DNA of 64,000 bases from Lactonifactor longoviformis DSM 17459 (GCF_900129135.1 NZ_FQVI01000004.1:62001-126000); one strand, 5' to 3'. Positions 1-9,062 are shown, numbered from the stretch's first letter. Numbers and translations: made by a program. Notes: generated by a model from the letters alone, not told the origin.

Positions 1-4
1 TTTT

Positions 5-805
5 ATGTACTCAGACTATCATTTACACACAAACTTTTCCGGTGATTCTGATGCTCCAATGGAAAATATGATCGAAAAAGGTATAGAAATGGGCCTAAAG
101 ATTATGTGTTTTACCGAACACTATGACCTTGATTATCCTGAGATTGGCATCAATTTTGAAGTAAATACCAGGGAATATTTGTGCAAATTTTTGGAACTAA
201 AGGAACAATATAAAGAGAAAATCACCCTTTATTTTGGGATTGAGCTGGGTCTTCAGCCTCACCTATCTGAAGCATACCATAATTATCTCAGAGAATACCC
301 CTTTGACTTTGTCATCGGCTCTACTCATCTTGTGAACCATATGGATCCCTATTTCCCGGATCTCTTCCAAAACAGAGACGAAAAAGCCGCCTATTACGAC
401 TATTTTCAAACCAGTTTGGACAATATTTTTGCTTTCTCTGAGATGGATACTTATGGTCACCTGGACTACATAGTACGGTACGGTCCCAACAAAAACAGAG
501 ATTATAATTACCACATGTACAGGGAAATAATCGATGAATTGCTGAAAGCTTTAATAGAAAAAGGGATTGGCCTTGAGTGCAATTCTGCCGGTTTTAAATA
601 TGGTCTTGGTCATCCCCATCCAACCGAAGAAATCCTTGTCAGATATCGGGAATTAGGGGGTGAAATCATAACCCTGGGCTCTGATGCTCACAGTCCGGAA
701 CACATTGCGTTTGCTTTTGATAAAGCAGCGGAACTCTTGCAAAACTGCGGATATCATTACTACACAATTTTTGAAAAAAGGAAGCCAAAATTCATAAAAT
801 TATAG
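5..805 (+). CDS. hisK: Histidinol-phosphatase, PHP family
   Basis: This 266-aa protein probably dephosphorylates L-histidinol phosphate, the penultimate step of histidine synthesis in the cytoplasm. It has the PHP metal-site motifs: H6-L-H8, D14, T-E-H39, E80, S-T-H108, G-H152-x-D154 and G-S-D227-A-H229. The length is typical of the HisJ/HisK family. The ATG lies four bases from the window edge, so the ribosome site is out of view, but the PHP domain starts immediately after it, so the start is natural. No other his gene is visible. A PHP phosphoesterase of another specificity cannot be excluded. The gene converges on mnmA, with a shared terminator between them. Confidence 0.85.
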   Translation: MYSDYHLHTNFSGDSDAPMENMIEKGIEMGLKIMCFTEHYDLDYPEIGINFEVNTREYLCKFLELKEQYKEKITLYFGIELGLQPHLSEAYHNYLREYPFDFVIGSTHLVNHMDPYFPDLFQNRDEKAAYYDYFQTSLDNIFAFSEMDTYGHLDYIVRYGPNKNRDYNYHMYREIIDELLKALIEKGIGLECNSAGFKYGLGHPHPTEEILVRYRELGGEIITLGSDAHSPEHIAFAFDKAAELLQNCGYHYYTIFEKRKPKFIKL

Positions 806-820
806 TGGTTTTCAAAGAAA

Positions 821-869
821 AAAAAGAGTGGTTTTTCAACCGTTTTCAGGTTAAAAAACCACTCTTTTT
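821..869. terminator. Bidirectional intrinsic terminator between hisK and mnmA
   Basis: Two 21-nt arms (821-841 and 849-869) pair with one mismatch around a 7-nt loop. An A-run on one side and a T-run on the other make it work in both directions. It overlaps the mnmA stop codon. Confidence 0.9.
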
Positions 870-1953
870 ATCGGCAAATTGTTCCTCCTCCTGCCACATA
901 TTCATTCTCATAAAACACAACCGCCTGCCCTGGTGTGATCGCCCTCTGAGGGGTGGAAAAGGAACAGGTAATCTCATCCCTGCCTGTTCTTCGGATGATA
1001 CAGGGAGACCCTTTATGGTTATAGCGAATCTTAGCTGTCACTTCCTTTTCCTCACCGGTCTTCAGATCCTCCATAGCCATGAAATTCAGGTTACAGCAAG
1101 TCAGCCGGCTGGCAAAGACCTCCTCGTGGTCCCCTATCACTACCTCGTTGGTGTCCGGCCGTATCTCCAGGACAAAGACGGGATGTCCCATGGAAAGGTT
1201 CAGTCCTTTTCTCTGTCCGATGGTATAGTGGGTAATTCCTCTGTGGCGGCCTACCACCTCGCCCGAACTTGTGACAAAATTACCTTCCTCAATTTTTCTC
1301 TCTGTATTGTCTTCAATGAACTTGGCATAATCATTGTCCGGAACAAAGCAAATCTCCTGGCTGTCCGGCTTATGAGCCACCGGAAGCTCCAGCTGCTTGG
1401 CCATCTCCCGAATCTCCTCTTTGGTATATGCCCCGACCGGCATCAGGGTCCGGGACAGCTGTTCCTGTGTCAAATTATACAAGGCGTACGTCTGGTCTTT
1501 TGCAGCTGTCGCTGAGGTCTTCAGGGTATATCTTCCGTTATCCAGCCTGGCAATCTGGGCATAGTGGCCTGTGGCAATATAGTCGGCGCCGATTTCAAGG
1601 CTTCTTTTCAAGAGGGATTCCCACTTCACATACCGGTTGCAGGCAATGCATGGGTTGGGAGTTCTCCCCCGCAGGTATTCAGCCACGAAATAATCCATGA
1701 CCTTATCCTTGAATTCTGCTTTAAAATTCATGACATAGTACGGAATATCCAGGACCTGAGCCACCCTTCGGGCGTCATCCACAGCACTTAAGCCGCAGCA
1801 GCCTCCGTTTTCCTCCAGTGCGGTTTCCTCTTCATCCTGCCAGATCTGCATGGTTACCCCAATCACCTCATAACCCTGCTCTTTCAGAAGCCAGGCAGCC
1901 ACAGAAGAGTCCACCCCTCCTGACATGCCCACCACCACTTTTTTTCTGTTCAT
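868..1953 (-). CDS. mnmA: tRNA-specific 2-thiouridylase MnmA
   Basis: MnmA uses ATP and persulfide sulfur to make 2-thiouridine at the wobble position (U34) of Lys, Glu and Gln tRNAs. The 361-aa length is normal. Visible are the PP-loop SGGVDSS (residues 11-17), the catalytic cysteine C102 in NPCIAC (with C105), and the second catalytic cysteine C202 in SQEICF. It is the last gene of an operon transcribed iscR-iscS-iscU-mnmA; its ATG overlaps the iscU stop by one base (TAATG), suggesting coupled translation. The context fits direct supply of sulfur from the neighbouring cysteine desulfurase. Confidence 0.95.
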   Translation of the reverse strand: MNRKKVVVGMSGGVDSSVAAWLLKEQGYEVIGVTMQIWQDEEETALEENGGCCGLSAVDDARRVAQVLDIPYYVMNFKAEFKDKVMDYFVAEYLRGRTPNPCIACNRYVKWESLLKRSLEIGADYIATGHYAQIARLDNGRYTLKTSATAAKDQTYALYNLTQEQLSRTLMPVGAYTKEEIREMAKQLELPVAHKPDSQEICFVPDNDYAKFIEDNTERKIEEGNFVTSSGEVVGRHRGITHYTIGQRKGLNLSMGHPVFVLEIRPDTNEVVIGDHEEVFASRLTCCNLNFMAMEDLKTGEEKEVTAKIRYNHKGSPCIIRRTGRDEITCSFSTPQRAITPGQAVVFYENEYVAGGGTICR

Positions 1954-2390
1954 TAATACTCTTCCTCTTCTTCCTCCTCAGAAATATCCGTTTTCGGTTT
2001 TTCCAATCCCTCGATTTTTATATGTTTTTTTTCTGCATAATCCCAGAGAGCTGCATGAATGGCTTCTTCTGCCAGCAGGGAACAGTGTACTTTTACAGGG
2101 GGAAGACCGTCAAGAGCCTCCATTACTGCTTTATTCGTAACCTCCAATGCCTCCTGAACAGTTTTTCCCTTCACCAGCTCTGTGGCCATGCTGCTGGTGG
2201 CCACTGCAGCCCCGCAGCCGAACGTTTTGAATTTACATTCATTGATAACCCCTTTATCATCAATATCCAGATACATTCTCATAATATCTCCGCACTTTGC
2301 ATTCCCCACAGTGCCTACACCGCTGGCATTTTCAATTTCTCCTACGTTTCTGGGATGTTCGAAATGGTCCATTACTTTTTCACTATACAT
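1953..2390 (-). CDS. iscU: Fe-S cluster scaffold protein, IscU/NifU N-terminal type
   Basis: This 145-aa protein is a scaffold on which Fe-S clusters are assembled from iron and desulfurase-derived sulfur. The three conserved ligand cysteines are present: C33 in NAKCGD (with D35), C59 in FGCGAA and C103 in VHCSLL. This arrangement is that of clostridial NifU-like IscU proteins. The C-terminus ends in a run of glutamates that is not part of the fold. It lies 35 bp after iscS and overlaps mnmA by one base. A dedicated role in cysteine desulfurase docking is inferred from the operon. Confidence 0.93.
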   Translation of the reverse strand: MYSEKVMDHFEHPRNVGEIENASGVGTVGNAKCGDIMRMYLDIDDKGVINECKFKTFGCGAAVATSSMATELVKGKTVQEALEVTNKAVMEALDGLPPVKVHCSLLAEEAIHAALWDYAEKKHIKIEGLEKPKTDISEEEEEEEY

Positions 2391-2425
2391 ATTATTTTCC
2401 TCCGTTATTTCATCATTATTTTATC

Positions 2426-3622
2426 TCATTTCCCGGATGCTTTTGCCAGTTTTTTCATATGATCTTCATATAAAGGCGACATACTTCTCAACCGGGCTAC
2501 AATTTCTTTGATTTTTTCTATTACAAAGTCCGCATCTTCCTTTGTTGTCTCCTCACTTAACGTCAGTCTAAGGGAGCCATGGGCAATTTCGTGAGGCAGC
2601 CCTATGGCAAGAAGCACATGGGACGGATCCAGGGAACCTGAGGTACAGGCAGAACCGCTGGACGCTGCAATTCCCTCCATATCCAGCATAATCAGAAGGG
2701 ACTCCCCTTCTATAAACTGAAAACTGATATTTATATTATTTGGCAGACGTTTTTTCGGATCTCCGTTCAGACGGGTATAGGGCACTTCTTCCAGAATCCT
2801 GCGTATCATGTAATCCCGGAGTTCTGCTTCTTTTCCGGTCCTCTCTTCCATTGTCTCTGCGGCCCGCGCGGCGGCTACGCCGTATCCCACAATGCCCGGT
2901 ACGTTTTCGGTTCCGGCCCTTCGTTTTCTCTCCTGGGCACCTCCATGGATGAAAGAACGTATCTTAACCCCCTTGCGGATATAGAGGAATCCTATTCCTT
3001 TGGGTCCGTTAATCTTATGGGCACTGGAGCTTAACATGTCAATGTTCAGTGCATCTACATCTATAGGCACCTGTCCGAATGCCTGTACCGCATCTGTGTG
3101 AAAAAGAATTCCATGCTCCCTGGCAAGCATTCCAATCTCCCGGACCGGCTGAATGGAACCAATTTCATTGTTGGCAAACATAATGGAAATCAGTATAGTC
3201 TCCGGAGTTATCGCTTTCTCCAGTTCTTCCATCTTTACAATACCGTTCTGATCCACATCCAGATATGTGATTTTGGCTCCCCGTTTCTCCAGATACTCGC
3301 AGGTGTGCAGTATGGCATGATGTTCAATCTTTGTGGTTATGATATGATTGCCTTTGCTGCTGTAAGCTTCAAACGCCGCTTTTAACGCCCAGTTATCCGA
3401 TTCGCTTCCTCCGGCTGTAAAATAGATATCCCTGGAATTGGCCCCCAAAACCTTGGCTATCTGTTCTCTTGCTTCTGTAATAGCCTCTTTGCTTCTTCCC
3501 GCAATTTCATAAATGCTGGAAGGATTTCCATAATTCTCCGAGAAGTAAGGCAGCATTGCCTCTACTACTTCCGGTGCCGTCTTTGTTGTTGCTGCATTAT
3601 CCAAATATATCATTTTTCCCAT
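2426..3622 (-). CDS. iscS: Cysteine desulfurase, IscS/NifS type
   Basis: This PLP enzyme converts cysteine to alanine and passes persulfide sulfur to IscU and MnmA. From the ATG at 3622 it is 398 aa. PLP-binding K203 lies in SSAHKINGPKG, H101 in the KIEHH motif, and catalytic C326 in SSGSACTSGS on the mobile loop. A longer reading starts at GTG 3646 and overlaps iscR, but an AGGAG box sits about 10 nt before the ATG at 3622, and the family fold starts at MIYLDNAATT, so the shorter form is preferred. It is separated from iscR by 13 bp. Confidence 0.94.
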   Translation of the reverse strand: MGKMIYLDNAATTKTAPEVVEAMLPYFSENYGNPSSIYEIAGRSKEAITEAREQIAKVLGANSRDIYFTAGGSESDNWALKAAFEAYSSKGNHIITTKIEHHAILHTCEYLEKRGAKITYLDVDQNGIVKMEELEKAITPETILISIMFANNEIGSIQPVREIGMLAREHGILFHTDAVQAFGQVPIDVDALNIDMLSSSAHKINGPKGIGFLYIRKGVKIRSFIHGGAQERKRRAGTENVPGIVGYGVAAARAAETMEERTGKEAELRDYMIRRILEEVPYTRLNGDPKKRLPNNINISFQFIEGESLLIMLDMEGIAASSGSACTSGSLDPSHVLLAIGLPHEIAHGSLRLTLSEETTKEDADFVIEKIKEIVARLRSMSPLYEDHMKKLAKASGK

Positions 3623-3635
3623 TGTCCCATCTCTC

Positions 3636-4094
3636 CTAATTCTCACATATTTGAGCGCTTACCTGCCCTTTGTCCCGAATCTTCCGGCTTTCCTCTACCA
3701 GCTGATCCAGCATGATTGTATCTACCGCATCTTTAATACTGTCATTAATTCTCTGCCACACATACCTGGTGACACAAAGATCGGCACCCTCACAGGAACT
3801 GTTTTCCTGATTGCCCGGACAGGTGACTGCCTCCAGATTTCCTTCCAAAGCCCTTAAAACATCGCCTACCGAGATTTCTTCTGCAGGCTTTGCCAGCATA
3901 TAACCGCCCTGAGCGCCTCTCACACTGCTCACCAGCCCGGCCTTTCTAAGTTTTCCAACCAGCTGTTCCAGATAACTGTAGGATATGCTCTGACGGTCCG
4001 CTATGCTTTGAATGGATACAGCCTCGTTCTCACTGTATAAAGCAAGATCAATCAAAGCCCGGAGACCATACCTCCCTTTCGTAGATAGTTTCAT
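3636..4094 (-). CDS. iscR: Rrf2-family Fe-S responsive regulator, IscR-like
   Basis: This 152-aa winged-helix regulator has the Rrf2 N-terminal HTH (residues about 1-65, with the conserved STKGRYGLRA start) and three cysteines, C92, C101 and C107, spaced like the [2Fe-2S] ligands of IscR. It is the first gene of the iscR-iscS-iscU-mnmA operon, so it probably senses cluster status and controls its own operon. A tandem 15-bp repeat in its upstream region is a candidate operator. A CymR-type role in cysteine metabolism is less likely because the cysteine cluster is present. Confidence 0.9.
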   Translation of the reverse strand: MKLSTKGRYGLRALIDLALYSENEAVSIQSIADRQSISYSYLEQLVGKLRKAGLVSSVRGAQGGYMLAKPAEEISVGDVLRALEGNLEAVTCPGNQENSSCEGADLCVTRYVWQRINDSIKDAVDTIMLDQLVEESRKIRDKGQVSAQICEN

Positions 4095-4129
4095 TTGTAC
4101 ACCCTCTTTTTAATTTCTGCTTTAAATCA

Positions 4130-4159
4130 TACTTATTTAATTCCTACTTATTTAATTCC
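4130..4159. repeat. Tandem 15-bp repeat upstream of iscR, candidate operator
   Basis: Two exact, directly abutting copies of GGAATTAAATAAGTA (read on the minus strand) lie 36-65 bp before the iscR start codon, in the 166-bp gap shared with the divergent flippase gene. Binding by IscR is an inference from position only. Confidence 0.5.
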
Positions 4160-4260
4160 GATTGTTTTACTCTGATTTCAATTGTAGATTAGCACGATTC
4201 CCAGGTTCTGTCAAGATACTTTAAGGAATATATTTATGAAAAGAAGATAGGTCGTCATCT

Positions 4261-5580
4261 ATGAACAATAAACAATTCCTGCTGCGAGGCACAATCATTC
4301 TTACACTCACCGGTTTTTTAAGCCGGATCATAGGATTCTTCTATAGAATATTCTTATCTCAGACAATTGGTGCAGAGGGAATGGGAATCTATCAGCTGAT
4401 TTTCCCCATTCACTCTATTTGTTTTGCGGTGGCTGTAGGCGGTATCCAAACCGCCATCTCTCGTTTTGTCGCTGCCAGAATAGCTCTGAAGGATGAACAG
4501 GGTGCCAGAGATATATTCTTTATAGGTACATTTCTCTCTGTGCTTCTGTCTCTTTTTATGTCCTGGCTTGTGTATCACAACAGCTCCTTTATCGCCGTCC
4601 GGCTTCTGGGGGAGGAGAGATGTGTCTCTCTGCTGCAGCTTATGGCTTTAAGTGTCCCCTTTGGCACCTTCCACTCCTGTGTGAACGGATATTACTACGC
4701 CAGAAAAAGTACAGGGATTCCTGCAGCCACACAGCTGCTGGAACAGTGTGCCCGTGTAGCGGCATCCTACCTGTTTTATCTGGTTCTTCTTAGGGACGGG
4801 CGGGCTCTCACGCCAATGATAGCCGTCATCGGTATCCTTGGAGGAGAACTTGTCTCCATGCTTGCTGCTGTTCTTTTTATCCTCTGGGATTTCAACAAAG
4901 CATCGTACCAGCTTTCAAAAATGACAGTGCCTTTTCACCATTTAAAAGAGATTGTCACGCTTGCTGTCCCCCTCACAGGAAACCGGCTGCTGATCAATCT
5001 CCTCAACAGTGTAGAGTCGATCTTAATCCCCGGAAGACTTCGGATTTTTGGTCTGGACAATACGTCAGCCCTGAGCATTTACGGTATTCTTACGGGTATG
5101 TCACTCCCTCTGATTCTGTTTCCTTCCGCCATCACAAATTCTGTTTCTGTAATGCTTCTGCCGGCAATTGCAGAAGAACAGGCGAAAGAAAATCATGCAG
5201 CCATCAGTAAAACCATAGGGATGACCATAAAGTACTGTCTGATTCTAGGGTTTGCCTCCACTGGATTTTTCTTTTTCCTGGGGGATACCCTTGGCATACT
5301 TCTGTTTAAAAATGAATTTGCGGGGACATTTATCAAAACCTTATCCTTTATCTGTCCCTGCCTTTACCTCTCCACTACCCTGACCAGTGTCCTAAATGGA
5401 TTGGGAAATACCACTCTTTCCTTTATCCAAAATACCATCGGGCTGGTCATCCGCATCCTTTTTGTCCTATTTGTTATTCCGATCTACGGAATCCAGGGAT
5501 ATTTATGGGGGCTGCTGGTAAGTGAACTTGCCATATCCGGATTAAGTCTTTTCTTTTTGCGGAAATATATCGACATTTGA
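4261..5580 (+). CDS. MOP-superfamily flippase, SpoVB-like
   Basis: This 439-aa integral membrane protein of the MATE/Wzx/MurJ superfamily has about 12-14 hydrophobic segments. Its N-terminus (LTGFLSRIIGFFYRIFLSQ) matches the SpoVB/MurJ pattern of a loop rich in R and G after the first helix. SpoVB is needed for spore cortex peptidoglycan synthesis and probably flips lipid-linked precursors; MurJ homologs do this in vegetative cells. It is divergent from iscR with a weak ribosome site (AGATAGG) before the ATG. Whether it serves cortex, wall or polysaccharide export cannot be told from sequence alone, so no symbol is assigned. Confidence 0.8.
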   Translation: MNNKQFLLRGTIILTLTGFLSRIIGFFYRIFLSQTIGAEGMGIYQLIFPIHSICFAVAVGGIQTAISRFVAARIALKDEQGARDIFFIGTFLSVLLSLFMSWLVYHNSSFIAVRLLGEERCVSLLQLMALSVPFGTFHSCVNGYYYARKSTGIPAATQLLEQCARVAASYLFYLVLLRDGRALTPMIAVIGILGGELVSMLAAVLFILWDFNKASYQLSKMTVPFHHLKEIVTLAVPLTGNRLLINLLNSVESILIPGRLRIFGLDNTSALSIYGILTGMSLPLILFPSAITNSVSVMLLPAIAEEQAKENHAAISKTIGMTIKYCLILGFASTGFFFFLGDTLGILLFKNEFAGTFIKTLSFICPCLYLSTTLTSVLNGLGNTTLSFIQNTIGLVIRILFVLFVIPIYGIQGYLWGLLVSELAISGLSLFFLRKYIDI

Positions 5581-5598
5581 ATTTGAATGTATTATAAT
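5570..5598 (+). promoter_or_regulatory. Sigma-A type promoter of the DAHP synthase gene
   Basis: TCGACA (5570-5575) and TATAAT (5593-5598) are separated by 17 bp. The -35 lies in the last codons of the upstream gene, so the DAHP synthase can be transcribed independently. Confidence 0.7.
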
Positions 5599-5639
5599 CG
5601 TTTTGGCGATATTGTATACGCACAAAGGAGAATATATCT

Positions 5640-6671
5640 ATGAGTTTTGAATTTATAAAAAAGCTCCCCACCCCCAATGAGATCAGGGAGCAATACCCAA
5701 TGACGGAAAAAATGGCTCAGATAAAAGCACAGAGAGATGATAAGATCCGCAGGATAATCACCGGTGAATCCGATAAATTTCTGGTGATCATAGGTCCCTG
5801 TTCTGCAGACAATGAGGATGCCGTCTGCGATTATACCTCCCGTCTGGCTAAAGTGCAGGAAAAGGTAGCCGACAGAGTAGTTATCGTTCCCCGCATCTAT
5901 ACCAACAAGCCCCGTACTACTGGAGAAGGCTACAAGGGCATGGTACATCAGCCCGATCCGGGGGCAAAACCCGATATGCTGGCCGGTATCCTGGCTATCC
6001 GGAGAATGCATATGCGTTCCATAGAGGAAACAGGCCTGACCTCAGCAGATGAGATGCTCTATCCGGAAAACTGGCGCTATCTGTCAGACATCCTCTCCTA
6101 CGTGGCCATCGGCGCCCGATCCGTGGAGGATCAGCAGCACCGACTTACAGTCAGCGGCATGGACGTACCTGCCGGAATGAAAAATCCAACCAGCGGGGAC
6201 TATTCTGTGATGCTTAATTCTGTTGTGGCAGCACAGCACGGACACGATTTCATCTACCGGGGCTGGGAAGTAAAAACCTCCGGCAATCCTCTGGCGCACA
6301 CGATCCTGAGAGGTTCTGTAAACAAACACGGAAATGCGATTCCCAACTACCACTATGAGGATCTTCAGCTGCTTCTGGAAATGTACGGGGAAAGGGATCT
6401 CCAGTACCCGGCTGCCATTGTAGATGCCAACCATTCAAATTCCAATAAGAAGTACGAACAGCAGATACGTATTGTAAAAGAGGTTCTTCACAGCAGAAAA
6501 TCTTCTGCCGATATTAAAAATCTTGTAAAGGGCGTTATGATCGAAAGCTACATTGAACCAGGCTGCCAGAAAATCGGAAAAGACCAGGTGTACGGAAAAT
6601 CCATTACCGATCCCTGCTTGGGATGGGAAGAGTCTGAGAGACTGATTGAGGATATTGCGGAATTGTGTTAA
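5640..6671 (+). CDS. aroF: 3-deoxy-7-phosphoheptulonate (DAHP) synthase, class I
   Basis: This enzyme condenses phosphoenolpyruvate and erythrose 4-phosphate, the entry step of the shikimate pathway. The 343-aa protein is of the E. coli AroF/G/H type: metal-ligand C54 in IGPCSAD, R85 in VPRIY, the KPRTT substrate motif (90-94), GARSVEDQ (158-165) and KNPTSG (181-186), and the late VDANHSN metal motif. Long N-terminal residues 1-45 carry the regulatory extension of this subfamily, so feedback control by an aromatic amino acid is likely; which one is not evident. AAAGGAG precedes the ATG. No other aro gene is adjacent. Confidence 0.93.
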   Translation: MSFEFIKKLPTPNEIREQYPMTEKMAQIKAQRDDKIRRIITGESDKFLVIIGPCSADNEDAVCDYTSRLAKVQEKVADRVVIVPRIYTNKPRTTGEGYKGMVHQPDPGAKPDMLAGILAIRRMHMRSIEETGLTSADEMLYPENWRYLSDILSYVAIGARSVEDQQHRLTVSGMDVPAGMKNPTSGDYSVMLNSVVAAQHGHDFIYRGWEVKTSGNPLAHTILRGSVNKHGNAIPNYHYEDLQLLLEMYGERDLQYPAAIVDANHSNSNKKYEQQIRIVKEVLHSRKSSADIKNLVKGVMIESYIEPGCQKIGKDQVYGKSITDPCLGWEESERLIEDIAELC

Positions 6672-6737
6672 ATGATAGTTTTGTGTATGTGAAGTTCGGA
6701 GTTATATAATCGGGGAGCGATGTGTTGCAGACGGACG

Positions 6738-6942
6738 GTCAAGGGAGGAGGTCTTGGGGCCAGGGGTATTGGGTGGATCTGCTTGCTGCTGCGTTTCTCC
6801 TTAGCTAACTGCCTGGCCGTTCACTAAGAAGCTCAGGAAAGCCTTCGCTCCTAAGTGACCGCCGGCAGTGGATCTTCGGACGCACTCCGCAGTCTGCGCA
6901 GTTCCACCCAATACCCCTGGCCCCAAGACCTCCTCCCTTGAC
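6738..6942. repeat. Long palindrome with perfect 40-bp arms
   Basis: Arms 6738-6777 and 6903-6942 are perfect 40-bp inverted complements. The 125-bp interior carries a further imperfect inverted repeat (around TTCACTAAG and CTAAGTGAC). As RNA this would be a very stable hairpin, and it may end transcripts from both flanking genes. Its sequence differs from the 340-bp repeat family next to it, although a short leader resembling GCAGACGGACGGTCAA also occurs before the copy near 38.8 kb. Confidence 0.85.
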
Positions 6943-7167
6943 CTGGCAGTGACTCACTTCACATTCACGGAAAACAGGCGGGAAGGTCGAGAGTTATACA
7001 TTTTCATCTTATTTAGTACTATTATTGGCTCGATTTTTTGGATAAACAACTAAACCCGTTTCAATTATTTAATACACTTTGTCTGGCAATATTATATCTT
7101 TATTTTATCTGTCAATTCTACGTGGAATATGACATTCCCCTTCTGATAAATCTCCCCCCTGGAACTC

Positions 7168-7515
7168 CCCATACCCAGGTGAGAGGAATCCTGCGGCGGC
7201 GGGCGGACTAGGTTGGGCGGGAGGGAGGCTTAAGTTTCGCGGACGGTTCCGCAGGAGTGATTAGAGAGTCTTAGGCAAAACCGGGATTCTTGCTGGAGAT
7301 TTTTTCGGCAGTCCAGGCCGAAAAAAAGTGAGCATGGGCAGAGAATGCACATCAAGCATTCTTTGCACATACGAACGGTGCTCCGGCGGGGATTCCGGTT
7401 TTGTCTTAGACTCTCTTCGCGACGGAGGTGTCCCCGGAACTTAAGCCTCCCTCCCGTCCGGGCCAGCCAGCTCGCTGCCGCGGGATTCCTCTCACCGTCC
7501 CCCTGCCACCTCATA
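7168..7515. repeat. 340-bp hairpin repeat, copy A
   Basis: This is the first of two related copies (the other is 38835-39175, same orientation). Outer arms 7179-7235 and 7440-7496 pair strongly; pairing continues at lower quality inward through the AGAGAGTCTTAGGCAAAACC block and its partner. The centre holds a stem-loop (7300-7309 with 7317-7326, TTTTTTCGGC and its complement) and a second one around AGAATGC and GCATTCT. Bases 7296-7451 match copy B at all but two of 156 positions. No terminal target duplications or transposase are visible. Confidence 0.85.
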
Positions 7516-7559
7516 CCTTCCGACTTAGATCACCTTGAGCCGTAGTCCAAGTCACACTG

Positions 7560-9062
7560 TTAAATCCCAATTAGATACCTGACAATATAAAAAGAAACCC
7601 CCAATCTCACCCGAGTCTGATAATCATCCAAGTCCACCCCCGTAAGATACTTCAGTCTGGCAATCCGGTACAATAAAGTGTTTCTGTGAATATATAATTC
7701 TTCTGCCGCCGCCCCAATATTTCTCTCATTCCTGATATACACCTCTAACGTACGGCAATATTCTGTATGATGTTCCCGATCATAGTCCAGAAGCCGGAAC
7801 ACTGTTTTGTCGCACACCATCTTCATATCTACATTCTTCTGACCCATAAACAGAAGATGAAGTACCGCGTAATGCCGGTAGCTCACAAAAGGCTTCTTCA
7901 GCAGTTCTCTCCCCATGTCTAAACAGATAAGGGCCTGTCTGTAATAGACCGCCGAACGGTAGAACCCATCGAATTCATCACTGAGTCCTGCATATCCTCC
8001 ATTTCTTTCAATAAATTCCTCCAACAGCTTTTCCAGCTTCTCAATTCCTTTTGCTCCTTCAAGGGAAAAAATAGTTACAATTTCTCCGTCCATAATAACC
8101 GGCTTGCTGCTGTGCATGTTTTCTAATTCTGCGCACATAACCTCTGTCTGGATCTCATCTTCCTCTTCCGGAAGATAACGCATAACACAGTACTTCCCTT
8201 CCATATCCCACATCAGAGGTGCAAGCTGTCTGTGTATCTCCTCTTTTTCTCTGAGAGTTCCGCTTACTACATGATGGATAAAGTTTTCATAATCTTTTCC
8301 TCTGGAGATCGAATACTTCATATCTTTTTCAAGCGCCAGAAGCACCAGTCTGCCCAGGTGATCTGCATAGGCAACATCCCCGGGGGTAATTTTCTTAAAA
8401 TATCCTACGATAAATAAATGCCCCCGTATCTTTCCTTCCCAACGAAGATTATAGTTGATAAAGGGGTTGTTAAAGCTGTCCAGATGAAAGATTACAGCTT
8501 TTTCATAAGAATCCATCAACCGGATTTCGTCCGCCCTCCGCATCTGATCCAATATATCGTAGGATAGATATCCATAGGTGACAAGATGCTTCCAGATAGC
8601 GCTGATTTCAGATAACACCGGCGCCTGGTCAATAGCCAGTACCTTAAAACTGGAATCCACCAGGTACGCAGGATTCCCCATGATTTTGGAAAAGAGCTGC
8701 ATCATCTCCTGAAGCCCTTTCTGTCCATAAATCAATTCTTTCAGCTGCTCCTCCCACTGGTTCATTTCCTCAAGTACATCCTGAGCCTGGTTAAATATGT
8801 AACTTACCTCCTCTCCTTCTGATAGCTGAAAAGCAAAAAAGCCGGGGTTCCCCTCCAGTTTACAAACCAGAGCTGCGGTTCCCCTCTCATATTCTGCCCT
8901 TTTGGGGATAGCAGGGCCAATATATAAATAATCCTTTTTCAGTCTCTCTGTGTGTTCTGAGAGAAAGCGAATCCCTTTAACCAGTAATGTCCGGGGACAG
9001 ACGGGATGACTCTCTGTCTGAAGATTCATCCGATCCAAAAGTGTAATCAGAGGCAGATCCAT
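7560..9062 (-). CDS. PucR-family transcriptional regulator
   Basis: This 500-aa protein has an N-terminal sensory region (residues 1-120) resembling the PucR N-terminal domain, a middle GAF/GGDEF-like region, and a C-terminal PucR HTH (about 440-495; GAAAEELYIHRNTLLYR is the hallmark). Such proteins usually activate catabolic genes in response to a small ligand. Upstream in-frame codons reach 9182, but the ATG at 9062 has a GGAAAGGA box and starts the conserved region. It is divergent from the URO-D-like gene with 200 bp between start codons, so that gene is its most likely target. The ligand is unknown. Confidence 0.82.
   Translation of the reverse strand: MDLPLITLLDRMNLQTESHPVCPRTLLVKGIRFLSEHTERLKKDYLYIGPAIPKRAEYERGTAALVCKLEGNPGFFAFQLSEGEEVSYIFNQAQDVLEEMNQWEEQLKELIYGQKGLQEMMQLFSKIMGNPAYLVDSSFKVLAIDQAPVLSEISAIWKHLVTYGYLSYDILDQMRRADEIRLMDSYEKAVIFHLDSFNNPFINYNLRWEGKIRGHLFIVGYFKKITPGDVAYADHLGRLVLLALEKDMKYSISRGKDYENFIHHVVSGTLREKEEIHRQLAPLMWDMEGKYCVMRYLPEEEDEIQTEVMCAELENMHSSKPVIMDGEIVTIFSLEGAKGIEKLEKLLEEFIERNGGYAGLSDEFDGFYRSAVYYRQALICLDMGRELLKKPFVSYRHYAVLHLLFMGQKNVDMKMVCDKTVFRLLDYDREHHTEYCRTLEVYIRNERNIGAAAEELYIHRNTLLYRIARLKYLTGVDLDDYQTRVRLGVSFYIVRYLIGI

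Larger units (their letters stand above)
6672..7559. other. 890-bp gene-free stretch holding two palindromic elements
   Basis: Between the convergent DAHP synthase and PucR-type genes there is no convincing reading frame. Two long hairpin elements (6738-6942 and 7168-7515) fill most of it. The 200 bp between them is AT-rich and shows nothing I recognise. Confidence 0.8.

Noticed and set aside
805-1515. 236-aa plus-strand frame
   Set aside because: Antisense to mnmA, which has all catalytic motifs; no ribosome site of its own.
4095-4260. Riboswitch or T-box leader before iscR or the flippase gene
   Set aside because: No conserved T-box, terminator pair or known aptamer motif; the gap is AT-rich with only the 15-bp tandem repeat.
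7230-7514. Conserved 94-aa and 75-aa frames on the minus strand in the two repeat copies
   Set aside because: They lie inside the palindromic repeat; the copy differences change amino acids freely and no ribosome site is present. The conservation is of DNA or RNA, not protein.
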